Part shown: piece by piece, positions 11,345 through 22,024 of the stretch
How positions within the stretch are numbered: position 1 is the stretch's first letter
How the letters are laid out: the number at the start of each line of letters is the position of its first letter
Origin: Hydrangea macrophylla
Taxonomy: Eukaryota > Streptophyta > Magnoliopsida > Cornales > Hydrangeaceae
Length of the DNA stretch: 64,000 nucleotides
NCBI GenBank assembly: GCA_033977485.1
Contig: CM066983.1
Location: 62,677,010-62,741,009 of the forward strand
Direction: 5' to 3'
Translations under genes and position numbers: made by a program
Notes under the pieces: generated by a model
Seen by the model: the letters and a program-made list of their open reading frames with translations, nothing else
What the model was told of the DNA's origin: nothing
Databases searched by the model: none

Positions 11345-12672
11345 TACCCTCGCTTGTTAAAGTCCATCAGAATACTCTTATCCATTGATGCATGCCTAGA
11401 TTATGAGATCTGGCAGATGGACGTTAAGACTACATTCTTGAATGGAAATCTTGAGGAGGACATCTATATGCAACAACCAGAAGGGTTCATTGCTGGTGGG
11501 AAAGGTAACTTGGTATGCAAGTTGCAAAAGTCCATTTATGGGCTTAAGCAAGCGTCCAGGGGTTGGAACATACGTTTTGACCAAGCGGTAAATCGTTTGG
11601 TTTCATACTAAATCTAGATAAACCTTGTATATACAAGAAATGTGAAGAAAAAGTGGTGGCTTTTCTTGTACTTTATGTTGATGACATTCTACTCATTGGA
11701 AATGATGTAGCGGCACTGTCAACAGTTAAGGTTTGGCTAGCTAGTACTTTCGATATGAAGGATCTAGGAAAGGCGAGATATATTCTTGGGATAAAGCTCT
11801 TTCGGGATCGTAAGCGAAAGAAAATGGGATTATCTCAAGTTAGTTATATTGATAAGGTACTAACTAGGTTTTCAATGGATAATTAGAAGAAAGGTTTATT
11901 ACCTATCAGGCATGGTTTAGCGTTCTCCAAGGACCAGTGTCCAAAGACATAGGAGGAGAGGAATCGCCTGGCAGGAGTTCCCTATGCTTTGGCAGTGGAA
12001 AATCTCATGTATGCGATGTTATGCACTAGACCAGATATCTGCTTTGCCGTAGGCATGGTTAGTAGATAATAATCGAATCTAGGTCCAGAACACTGGACAG
12101 TCGTTAAGCACATTCTTAAGTAGTTAACAAGGACTAAAGATTACATGCTTATATACGGTGGTAGTGAGTTAATTCCAGTGGGATACACTGACTCGGACTT
12201 TATGTTAGATAAGATTCAAGAAAGTTGACATCCGGACATCTCTTTACCTTGGGAGGTGGTGCTATTAGTTGGAGGAGCATTAAGCAGAAATGTATTGCAA
12301 ACTCAACTACAGAAGCTGAGTATATGGCTTCCTGTGAAGCCGCAAAGGAAGTTGTTTGGCTCAAGATGTCCCTTATGGAGCTCGAGGTGGTACCAGTGTC
12401 GCTGTCACCTATTACGCTATACTGTGATAATAGTGGGGTAGTGGCTCAATCCAAGGAGCCAAGGAACCACAGAAAGGGAAAGCACGTAGAGCAAAAATAT
12501 CATTTAATTTGAGATATTGTTCAACGTGGAAAAGTGACTGTCAGCAAGATTGTCAGCAAGATTGCTACCTCTGACAATCTTGTAGATCCGTTTACAAAGG
12601 CCTTGCCACAGAAGGTCTTTGAGCGTCATTTAGATAGTCTAGGTCTTAGATGTAATCCTGTATGGTTGTGAG
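11345..12672 (+). pseudogene. Ty1/copia RT-RNase H, truncated and broken (copia 1)
   Basis: Copia reverse transcriptase is recognisable from LLKSIRILLSI onward: WQMDVKTTFLNGNLEEDIYM, KSIYGLKQASRGW, then LYVDDILLIGND with an intact YVDD (11674-11685). RNase H follows with [26 protein letters not shown] and [11 protein letters not shown], ending near LGLRCNPVWL. At least six stops (for example 11609, 11884, 11949, 12067, 12121) and a frameshift near 12215 kill it. Gag, protease, integrase and the RT N-terminus are absent: homology begins abruptly at about 11345, where unrelated sequence (11243-11344) joins it to the Athila LTR. The 3' LTR follows directly, so this is the 3' half of an element. 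Confidence 0.88.
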
Positions 12673-12673
12673 T

Positions 12674-12684
12674 GCAAGTGGGAG
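12674..12684 (+). other. Polypurine tract of copia 1
   Basis: GCAAGTGGGAG precedes the LTR start, the usual plant copia tract. Confidence 0.7.
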
Positions 12685-13693
12685 TTTTTTGGGTTTGTGC
12701 CCTCAAACCATTACTTTATGTATGAGACATTAACATTTTAATATATGGATTTCAGCTTTACATTTCATCATGTATGTTTCTTTTATGAGATGATTGTTAA
12801 TCCTTAAGTATCATAGTAAGTAATTCGTGTGTGTATGAGATACATACAAGAGAGATTCAAATTTTTATTCTTTGATACTTAGAACTTATCACAGTGGATG
12901 ATGAGACTGGATATCTCATCAGGTATACACTAGAGCATGATTAACTAACATTGGATGGAGTGATGAATCTCAATCACTAGAGTGTGACTCTTAGTTAATA
13001 TGCTAGTGCTTATAGTGCATTGACGGACCTGAGCTTTCCTATCGACACTCAAGACTGTCAACAATCGATAGGAACTCATAACTTGTATAAGGTATGTGTT
13101 CTCAAACTTTAGATGATTATGGACACAGATTATGGATATGGCTGCTTTGACTTACCAATCAGTGAGGTCTACAAAAGATCAACACCTCGGTATCTTGGGT
13201 ATGTCATGTTCACAGGGTTTTGAACATATATCATCGAGATAGAATATACCCTCTGTTCTAGAGTAAGCATTCCCTTGAGAATGTCATAAAGTTGATTACT
13301 GAGTACTGCAATCCTGTTGATAAGTAGTTACCAACATGTTTGGTAATCATGAGAGGTGAATGGGACTCAAGGAATACAAGAAGTAATCATGATTCAGGTT
13401 GACAGTAACAGTTATCCGACTACCTAAATATGATTACGAATGCTAATGGTAGATGAACATTAGTACACTATACAAGTCTAGTTATCGCTTCGGATATGTT
13501 CTTTTACATTAGAGTTCAGTTATGTTTTATAGTGAAGTAAACGTTAACTGACCAGTTAGTTAATTTACTGATCAAAGAATTTGGTCATGGGAATTAACAA
13601 TTGGTCTGAGCCAACAATAAAGAGCCTAGGAAGTCCCACTTTTCACTCTGCTAGGATGCTGGGAAAGGCACATGAGGATCTTGTCAAGGCGGG

Positions 13694-13789
13694 TTCGATC
13701 GATCGAAGATGTCTCGATCGATTGAAGTCTTGGCGGGTTCGATCGATCGAATATGGTTCGATCGATCGAAGCCACTTCGGTCGCTTGAA
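13694..13789. repeat. Dyad-word array in the copia LTR
   Basis: Five words start at 13694, 13713, 13738, 13757 and 13776, with offsets 19, 25, 19 and 19. Three are perfect TTCGATCGATCGAA. The array ends about 20 bp before the TATA box. Confidence 0.9.
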
Positions 13790-13811
13790 CAATAGGTCAG
13801 TTCTAGGAATC

Positions 13812-13819
13812 TATAAATA
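13812..13819 (+). promoter_or_regulatory. TATA box of the copia 1 LTR
   Basis: TATAAATA is followed by GGGCAACTGTG, a typical LTR promoter context, directly downstream of the dyad array. Confidence 0.6.
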
Positions 13820-14181
13820 GGGCAACTGTGTCCAGAATTCAGAGTTCGTCGTTTTATTATACCAGAAGTTGCAAAAACTGTTTTAGAGCTCCCAAACTTT
13901 CTCCTTCCTCTCTAATAGGTTTTCTACCAACCCTAGTCCTTCCGGCGGGCATCCGTAGGAGTCATAAGGGTGAAGAAAACCTAGTGAAGGCTGCTACACT
14001 ATCAAGGAAGAAGACAATCATCATTGGGTTCAAGACCTGAGGTATAAATTCTTGTCCCCTATTGTTAGTACGCATCTATGGAATTGACAAGTAGTAGATC
14101 CTGGACTACCAATAAAGTTTTTATAACTTATACTTTCCGCTACGCATTTAAAAATAAATTTTTATACCTATTTTTCCTATA

Positions 14182-14750
14182 ATGATTCCTTTAACTTTCT
14201 CCCATTTTTATTTTTGATTTTATTTTCAACTCCACATACGACACCTTAGACTAGGTCTTGATTTATGTATATATATGTGATTAGAGACCTTTTTCTTAGG
14301 ATTTCTATTTTGTGTATGCATTGCACGTTTCTATATCATAGCTGGAACCCGGGTAAGTTCTCATGTTCCCTATTGCATATCATTTTTCCTACTAGATGAA
14401 CCTACTCATTTTTGTCTGTCTCTTATCATTAGCAATCTTGCACTTCTTTCGACATGTTTTTTGCAATGTACATATATATATATATATATATATGTATTTG
14501 TTAAAGGCATGCTTAGATTTTTTATTTGATTAAAAGGATGTCGAGTAGAGGCCTATCACGAGATAGGATGAGAGGGGGTGTTTTAGTCCGTCGGGCTCCT
14601 TCCCCTCTTATTCCATAATCCCCATACTTAGAAATCTCTGGTTTTCAAAAGATCAGTTTGCTTTAAAATGGTTTCTTAATTTTCCTTAAAAAGATTAAGT
14701 GACGACTCATATTTTGAAGTTTAAACATGGTTAGCTTGCGAGTATCCACA
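14182..14750 (+). mobile_element. 3' part of a plus-strand Tat-like LTR (fragment)
   Basis: The stretch GTCGAGTAGAGG … GTGTTTTAGTCC … GGCTCCTTCCCCTC … TATCCACA parallels, in the same order, the reverse complement of the Tat-like LTR end at 4632-4900. Both end in GTATCCACA. This copy is therefore a related LTR in opposite orientation. Its primer-binding site is missing: copia sequence starts right after CCACA. A (TA)n run lies at 14471-14494. The left edge is not defined; no gene is seen. Confidence 0.5.
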
Positions 14751-17700
14751 ACGTCTATTGTTTCCGATGGAGATATTGTTGTTCTCTTCACTTATGATGA
14801 TTTATGCTTGAGTGTTATTTCTCATGACATGGATTGAGTTGTTGCTACCCGCGCTTCCTACCATGCTACTCCTCGGTTGGATTTTTTCACATCATACAAG
14901 GTGAGTGATTTTGGCTTTGTAAGAATGGGAAACAATGGCACTTCAAATTTTTTTGGAATTGGAGATATTTGTCTTAAGACTAATGTGGGTTGCAAATTTG
15001 TTCTCAAGGATGTAAGATATATTTCAGATCTTTGTCTTAATCTAATTTCTGCCGAAAAATTGGGTAAAGAAGGCTTTGACAATCACTTTAGCAATGGATG
15101 TTGGAAACTTACCAAGGGCTATTGTGGTGGTAAGGGGAAAGAAGTGTTGTACACTTTACAAGACATAAGGGAAGATATTAAAGGCACAAATTAATGCAAT
15201 GCAGAATGAGTCTACCATGAATTTGTGGCACAAGCATCTTGGGCACTTGAGCGAGAAAGGTATGCCACTCCTTGCAAAGAAAGAACTCATCTCCAATATT
15301 AAAGGTATGCCTTTAAGTCGTTGTGTTTATTGCATTCTTGGTAAACAACATAGAGTTTCATTTTCACACACTTTTAGAAGAAAGCATGATTTGTTGGAAT
15401 TGGTTCATTTCGATGTGTATGGCCCTATGAAGGTAAAATCATTGGGTGGTGCTTCTTGTTATGTCACTTTTATTGATGATGCTTCTAGAAAAGTGTGGGT
15501 TTATGTTATGAAACATACATATGATGTGCTAGGTATTTTCAAGTACTTCCATGCTAAAGTTGAAAGGGAAAGTAGCAAGCCTTTGAAATATATTCGAACC
15601 GATAATGGTGGTGAATATATTGGATAATTCTAAGAGTATTGTAAATCCCATGGCATGAGCAAACCGAGCTGGGTACTCCACAGCATAATTGTGTATCGAA
15701 GAAAAAGAACCAGACTATTTGTGATAGAATTCGGTGCATGTTGTCACATGCTAAATTGCAAAGATCCTACTGGGGTGAGGCAATGCGGATCACTTGCTAC
15801 TTGATAAACTTATCCCCCTCGGTTTCTTTGCAGTGATAATATCTCGAAAGGGTATAGGGTGGTAAAGATTCTTCTTTTAAACACTTGAGAATGTTTGGGA
15901 GCAAAGCATTTGTTCATGCTCTAAGAGAGAAAAGATCCAAACTTGATGATAAATCAAGGCCATGCATTTTCTTGGGTTTTAGAGAAGAATAGTTTGGTTA
16001 TAGATTGTGGGATCTTGAAACAAAGAAAGTGGCTAGAAGTGGGGATGTAATCTTTTGTGAAGACCAAACAATTGAAGATTTTTGGAAGATTGATAATCTT
16101 CAAGATTTCATGAAGGAGCTTGTTAATTTGGGTTCTAATGCTCCTCCAGTGATTCTTGAAAATGGGGGAGATGTGCAAGAAGACCAACCTGAAGTGTTTA
16201 GTGAAAAGCCTCACTGAAGAAGATGTTGAGCAACACGAAGAACAATCCCAAGAACTACCTCAATTGCCTCTACCGGAACCTCAAGTAAGAAGATCTTCAA
16301 GGGAGCCATAACCTTCCACAAAATACTCTCCAAATGAGCATGTTTTGCTTAGTGATATGGGAGAACCAAAAAGTTTTCAAGAAGCACAGGTTTATGCACA
16401 AAAGGAGAAGTGGCGAAGGGCTATGCAAGATGAGTTCGAATCTTTGCATAAAACAACACTTATGAGTTGGTATAACTTCCAAAGGGCTGAAAAGTTTTGA
16501 AAAACAAATGGATTTATCTCTTGAAGAATGATGGTGAAAAAGGTATCAAGTACAAGACAAGACTTGTTGTGAAAGGCTTTGAGCAAAAGTAAGGTGTTGA
16601 CTTTGATGAGATTTTTTCACCAGTTGTCAAGATGTCTTCCATTCACACTATTCTTGGCCTAGCGGCATGCCCAGATGTAGAAGTGGAGCAACTAAATGTC
16701 AAAACTGCTATTCTTCATGGTGACTTGATTGAAGAGATTTACATGGAGCAACCTCAAGGCTTTGAGGTTGAGTGTAAAGAACACATAGTTTGCGAACTCA
16801 AGAAAAGCTTATATGGCTTGAAGAAAGCTCCCCAATAATGGTACAAAAATATTGACTCCTTTATGATGGGCCATGGTTATAAGATAACAAATATGGATCT
16901 TTATGTTTATGTTAAAAGTTTGGTGATGGTGATTTCATAATTCTATTGCTCTATGTAAATGACATGTTACTAGTTGGGAAAGACATTGGCAAGCTTGACA
17001 AGTTGAAGAAAGATTTGAGCAAGTCATTTGACATGAAGGATTTGGGTCCATCCAAGAAAATCTTGGGCATGAAAATCAAGCGGGATAGAAAAGTAAAGAA
17101 GTTGTGGTTGTCACAAGAAAAGCATTTTGAACGGTTACTTAAAAAGTTCAAGATGAAGGATGCAAAACCGGTCAGCATGCCACTAGCAGGTCACTTTAAA
17201 ATATTGGGCTTAAAGCAATGTCCTTCCAATGAGAAGGAAAAGAGTGAAATGTGTGCCTTTGGAAGCTTAATGTATGCTATGGTTTGTAATTACACATGTC
17301 GTTCGGGTAGTGAGTAGATTTCTTGCAAATCCGGGAAAAGAGCATTAGGTTGCGCTAAAGTGGATTATGAGATACCTCAAGGACATAGCAAAGTTATTTG
17401 GGGGTGAAAAATCGATGTTGGAAGGTTACATGAATATTGCTGGTGACGTTGATAAAAGAAGATCCATTTCGGGTTACATGTTCACTTTTGGTGGGGGAGC
17501 CATTTCATGGCAATCTAAATTGCAAAAGTGAGTTTCTCCTTCGACTATCGAAGCTGAGTACATAGCCACAACGGAAGCATATGTAAAGAAATGTTGTTGT
17601 TTATGTGTTTCTTGGAAGAATTGGGTATAAAGCAAGACAAGTATGTTATCCATTGTACTAGTCAAAGTGCTATTGATCTTAGCAAGAATGCCACTTACCA

Positions 17701-18190
17701 TGCTAGGACAAAGCATATAGATGTTCGCTATCATTGAATTTGGGATGTCTTGGAAACTCACTTGGTGAAGATTGAGAAGATTCATGTTGAGCTATAACTA
17801 CGCCAAAAGCTTAAGTTGTTAGGGAATGGGTCCAACAATGTATATCAAGCTTCAACACCCTCCCTCGCGTATAATCCCGACTTGTACGTGGAGAGCAAAT
17901 AAACCAAACTTCATCATAGTAGAGACAAATAACCAAGTGAAAATATGCACAACAAAGCAGGGATAGAAAGTCGAACCTAACCTGGCTCTGATACCATCTT
18001 GAGCTACCAACTATGCCAAAAGCTTAAGCTATTAGAGAATGGGTTAAACAATGTATATCAAGCTTCAACAATTCACACAAGTCATAATCCTTCAACATGA
18101 TGACCAAGGTCCTTACAAAAGACAAGCAAGAACTTTATACGGACATGGTTGGCATGGATGCCACGTAGTTTGGCATTTGGGCAGTGAGAT
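14751..18190 (+). pseudogene. Ty1/copia protease-integrase-RT-RNase H, decayed (copia 2)
   Basis: Domains occur in pol order. A protease relic (YHATPRLDFFTSYK) has lost its Asp-Ser-Gly-Ala site. Gag-pre-integrase shows LWHKHLGHLSEKGM and CVYC. Integrase shows HFDVYGPM and RTDNGGEYIG, but its Glu position reads Lys (QHNCVSKKKNQT). RT shows LNVKTAILHGDLIEEIYMEQ and KKSLYGLKKAPQ; the catalytic box reads YVND, an Asp-to-Asn change. RNase H shows GGGAISWQS, EAEYIA and the tail IEKIH followed by SHNPSTMMTKVL. Many stops and frameshifts separate these. A TRIM (17785-18070) interrupts the RNase H end. Gag and the 5' LTR are missing: coding homology starts right after a Tat-like LTR end. The 3' LTR follows at 18236. 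Confidence 0.88.
17785..18070 (-). mobile_element. TRIM (terminal-repeat retrotransposon in miniature), complete, TSD ATTCA
   Basis: Two near-identical 73-74-bp LTRs (17785-17857 and 17997-18070) flank about 139 bp. On the minus strand the LTR starts TGTTGAAGCTTG. The primer-binding site (17983-17996, minus TGGTATCAGAGCCA) pairs with initiator tRNA-Met, and a purine tract (GCGAGGGAGGG on the minus strand) precedes the other LTR. Five-base duplications ATTCA sit at 17780-17784 and 18071-18075. It has no coding capacity, so it must have been moved by proteins of another element. It split the RNase H end of copia 2: removing it and one ATTCA restores the copia reading across the joint. A related solo LTR is at 52289-52363. 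Confidence 0.93.
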
Positions 18191-18235
18191 TCACTAAGTG
18201 GGGGAAACCCTCCTCATGGGTCTAGAGGGGGAGAT

Positions 18236-18832
18236 TGTTGGGCTTTTTAAGCCTTGGCCCATTTTGATTTATTTACATGGGTTCTAGTCCCATGTGGAAA
18301 AAGCCTATTTATGGGCTTGGCCTTTTATGTTAAGATATATATTGGTGATATATGTCATTTAGTCTAAGGAATGCTTTGAAATACAAGAGGGGTGTTTTGA
18401 AAGAGAGATTGTCTACAAGACACTCAAAGCTCTTGATCTCTACAATTCTACTACTCTCCAAAAGGTTCTATTTCCGAATTGGTGTTCTCAAACTAGGTTC
18501 CTCTCCAATTTGTTGTTGGAAGGTGTTTCTATCACTTTGGTGGAGTTCTTAGAATTTGGTTTTGTACTCTCTTAAGGTAAAATTGCATTTGTTCACTTTC
18601 TATTATTATATTTCCTCAAGTTTACACTTGAGAAGATCTCTTATACCCATCTTTCATACTTAGTGGTTTGTTCTCCGGCGCTCGGTGGTTTTTCCTTTCT
18701 TAGGAAGGGGTTTTCACATAAATCGATCTCTTGATTGTTTCTGTTTATTACTTGTCATTACTATTCTTGGTGTTGGATGTACTTTATTACTTTTATAGCT
18801 TGCTTAGAGAGAGAAGAGATTACTTCCCAACA
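18236..18832 (+). mobile_element. 3' LTR of copia 2
   Basis: It starts TGTTGGGC after the purine tract AGAGGGGGAGAT and ends TTCCCAACA, a perfect 7-bp terminal inverted repeat (TGTTGGG/CCCAACA). The length of 597 bp is typical of copia. The right flank is TAAAC; the 5' partner is missing. Confidence 0.85.
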
Positions 18833-18982
18833 TAAACAACTTCACACATATAAATATATACATACATAAATAAAGAAAGAAAGGTTAATATAAGTATAAA
18901 ATGAATACCGAAATGGAGTGTTAAAACAAATTGGAGTTAGTAGGAGGAGTTGCTGCTTTGAAGTTTTGCATTTCTCCTCAAA

Positions 18983-19026
<44 letters not shown>

Positions 19027-19340
19027 AACCGATCATGATAAACAATTTAACCATTATATTGAAATATTTCTTAGAAGGGAGAGTAGAGTAAATAGTCCTG
19101 AGGAGTATGGGTATGAAGAATTTTATTAAAACTATGAAAAGAGGGAAAGAGGAAGGGAAGAGCCATCTCTGGAAGAGGAAGCTAGAAACCCTTCTGAAAT
19201 ATTGAGACACGTATGTTCATCACAGAAGTGGAAAATACATAAGGAGCTATATTGGACTTTTTGCTCAAGGAGAGAAAGCCACGTGGATGGGCTTAGAGAA
19301 GGCTTTTGGCCTCAAAAATTATATATATATATATAATACA
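18833..19340. other. No gene recognised
   Basis: AT-rich sequence with a (TG)n microsatellite at 18991-19025 and a (TA)n run at 19320-19336. The short minus frame at 19025-19210 is hydrophobic but has no recognisable domain and is not called. Confidence 0.6.
18991..19025. repeat. (TG)n microsatellite
   Basis: About 17 uninterrupted TG dinucleotides. Confidence 0.95.
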
Positions 19341-19368
19341 CTAGTAGGCAACCCATGCTATGCACGGG
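19341..19368 (-). mobile_element. Probable Helitron 3' terminus
   Basis: On the minus strand a hairpin (CCCGTGC-ATA-GCATGGG, 7-bp stem with one mismatch) is followed 11 nt later by CTAG and a flanking T. This is the expected architecture of a Helitron end: a short GC hairpin 10-12 nt before CTRR, inserted between A and T. The rest of the element would run rightward on the plus map and is interrupted by the chromovirus at 19708. The 5' TC end was not found and no Rep/helicase is visible, so a non-autonomous copy is inferred. Confidence 0.45.
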
Positions 19369-19707
19369 GTCGTATGCCATGTTCAGTATTGTTGAAGTTT
19401 TTATTTTATTTTATTTCTAAATTTTATCAAAGTTAATACAAAGCAACCAAAGAAATAACTAATCAAAACAATAGAAACAATACACCAAAATACAACCACC
19501 ACCAACCTCATCTGGGAAAAAATCAAAAGGCAAAATAGCAATCAGAGGATGCAGAGGGTAGATTGAATCAAGAACCACCTACATTGGAAAGAATCCATTA
19601 GCGTATACATTAGGAATCAGTCAAGAAGCTCAAACCCAATGAAAAATATATTGGAGAGATGTAGTTGGTCAGTATGTACATGGGATATGTATGATATCGG
19701 CATATAT

Positions 19708-21942
19708 AATCACTCCCTGGATCCACACATGTGAACCTAGGACACGTGGCACGCCACCAAAGCTTTCAAACATCAACTTAGGAATGCAAAAGTAGGAAAA
19801 CACGCACAAATGAACCTTTAATCTTGACAAAACAAGCCTAAGGGCAAAATGGTCATTTGAAATTTTTGTCAGATTTCATCTCAAAAGATAGCTTTTCAAA
19901 GAATCAACTCAACGTTGAAAACGGCGCGTAAATACAAACTCCCTAGACCATGTTATGCTTATTTAAAACATGAATTTGATTGCCCAAAGTGCTCAAGCAT
20001 TCTGCCAAAAGTTTGCTAAGCACAGATATTTGTGCTTAATCCAACTTCTGCTTAAACAAGTTCTGCCCAAAGTTAGATCAATCCAACTCTCTGCAGAGAT
20101 AACACTACCCAGAGTTAGATCAATCCAACTCTCTGCATAGATAACTCTACCCAGAGTTAGATCAATCCAACTAAGAGTTAGATCAATCTAACTCTCTGCA
20201 GAACACAATTTGCTGCTGCTAAAACAAAACTCTGCTAAAAACTTGCTGCTAAAACAAACTCTAATTTGCAAGTTTAAATCATCCCAAATCCAAACCAAAT
20301 CTCATGGAGACTTCTAAAAACATTTTAAAATCATTCTAAAACCATTTTAAATAATTCTCATGAGACACCCACATGATTAGAAACATCAAACAAGTTGTGT
20401 AATGCCATCTCTCCAAAATACTTCCCAATTCTCACAAGTTCAACCAAAACACATGATTCTTGCTCCAAATTCACAACTAACCTACACCAAACTATAAAAA
20501 CAAGAGTTTGAAAGGTTCCAAAAAGATTCTAAGCTCCGGTTACAACATTTACACGAGTGTTGGAGCGTTAAAACAAGAAAATAACATAATTCACCAAGTT
20601 CATCTCCCTGGATTCTCGTCGTCGTGCTCACCTACAATGGTTATTCAATAACCACTACAATATACAAGTTATATGCTTAGTAAGAGATATCAATCAAGCA
20701 CACGAATGACATATAAATGTTTATATTCAACTCAACCAATAAAATGATCTCCGATTAAGCAAGTATTTCGTCCAGCACTACCCGCAAGTCCGCGACTCCC
20801 CCGATAGTCCACGACACAAGCCAATGACCCACGCCTCACACGTGTGGTCCAATGCCGTTGTCGGCAATAGGTGGTTGTCACCACGAAACAATCTCATGGC
20901 GGACTTATACGAGCTTTCCTTTGACCCAAATAAACAACTACACATGCTCACATAAACATATCACCATGCTTTTCACAAAATCATAGCTAAACATGAGTGA
21001 TTACGCTAAATAGGCATGTTATTAACACCCAAAGAACATAAACATGAATCTCATCCAAAAAAACAAGATTGAAACCACTCACCTCTTCGCGATTCGCTCC
21101 TAGTTGAGAAATTAAAGCCCAAATCTAATTTGGTTTCAAATCCTACATGAATTCGACCAACTACGGATTACCGCTCCGAATTGAGTTGCGAAAATTACGA
21201 CGATTAAACTCAATAAGAACAGTACCTAAACGTATAACTCACCTCTATGAGTCCAAATCTGGTCACGGAATCGAAATTGAAAATCAAACGGCGCGTTAAT
21301 CGGCGTCGTAGTGCACCGGCGAAACCCACCCCTCTTTTCTCTCCAACCGACTGAAAAATGAAGAAGAAGAAGAGATATGGATCTCTTCTATGATTCCCAG
21401 ATCATATATGATTTTTGATGTTTTATTATGAAATCCACTCATTTTCTAGTTATTTCTATTTACACCCCCAACTACTTTTATAACTTATAACTAACGATTT
21501 AGTCCTCCAAACTTAAGTAGGTATTTATCTATGTCTCGCGTGGGTCCCATAAGTGGTCCCACATAATTTTATGAAGTTACTAATTAGCCTACAAGAACAG
21601 CATGTTCATTTTGTTCTGACAAAGGTATCCCAAATAACCGCACAAATGATCTCTACCAATAAACAATATATTCCAAGCAATATATAAATAATTCACATAT
21701 GCCTTAATAAACATTTAAGCATATAAGGATAATTCCACAATCTCGTCCCATTACAATGGAGCTCCAGCAACTCATGTCCCAATTTGGGACTACCACATTG
21801 TTGAATATTGGGTTTCCAACTGGACACCCATAATCAACTAGTGAGCTGAAACTCACTCAGATATGTGTTAATAAACGCCAATTAACTATGCTAATGCATG
21901 CTAAATCAAAATTAACAATTAATCGCGGGAGCGGGTGTTACA
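19708..21942 (-). repeat. 3' LTR of the chromovirus
   Basis: 2235 bp. It matches the right LTR throughout but lacks a block of about 125 bp present there (26386-26510). It contains repeats of AGAGTTAGATCAATCCAAC (20050-20190), also in the partner. Confidence 0.88.
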
Positions 21943-21956
21943 TCTCTCCCCTCCTT
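21943..21956 (-). other. Polypurine tract of the chromovirus
   Basis: AAGGAGGGGAGAGA on the minus strand abuts TGTAACACCC of the 3' LTR. Confidence 0.8.
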
Positions 21957-22024
21957 AAAAGACGTTTGTCCTCAAACTTAAAGTACCTCAAGTTTCGAAT
22001 AGGAATGGGTACTTCTCACTCATC

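Larger units (their letters stand above)
12687..14181 (+). mobile_element. 3' LTR of copia 1
   Basis: It starts TTTTGGGTTTGTGCCCTC (expected TGTTGGG; the G is lost) after the polypurine tract and ends TTTTTCCTATA (expected CA), giving about 1495 bp. It contains the dyad-word array at 13694-13789 immediately upstream of a clear TATAAATA at 13812. The right edge is inferred from the usual copia ending and is uncertain by some bases. Confidence 0.65.
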
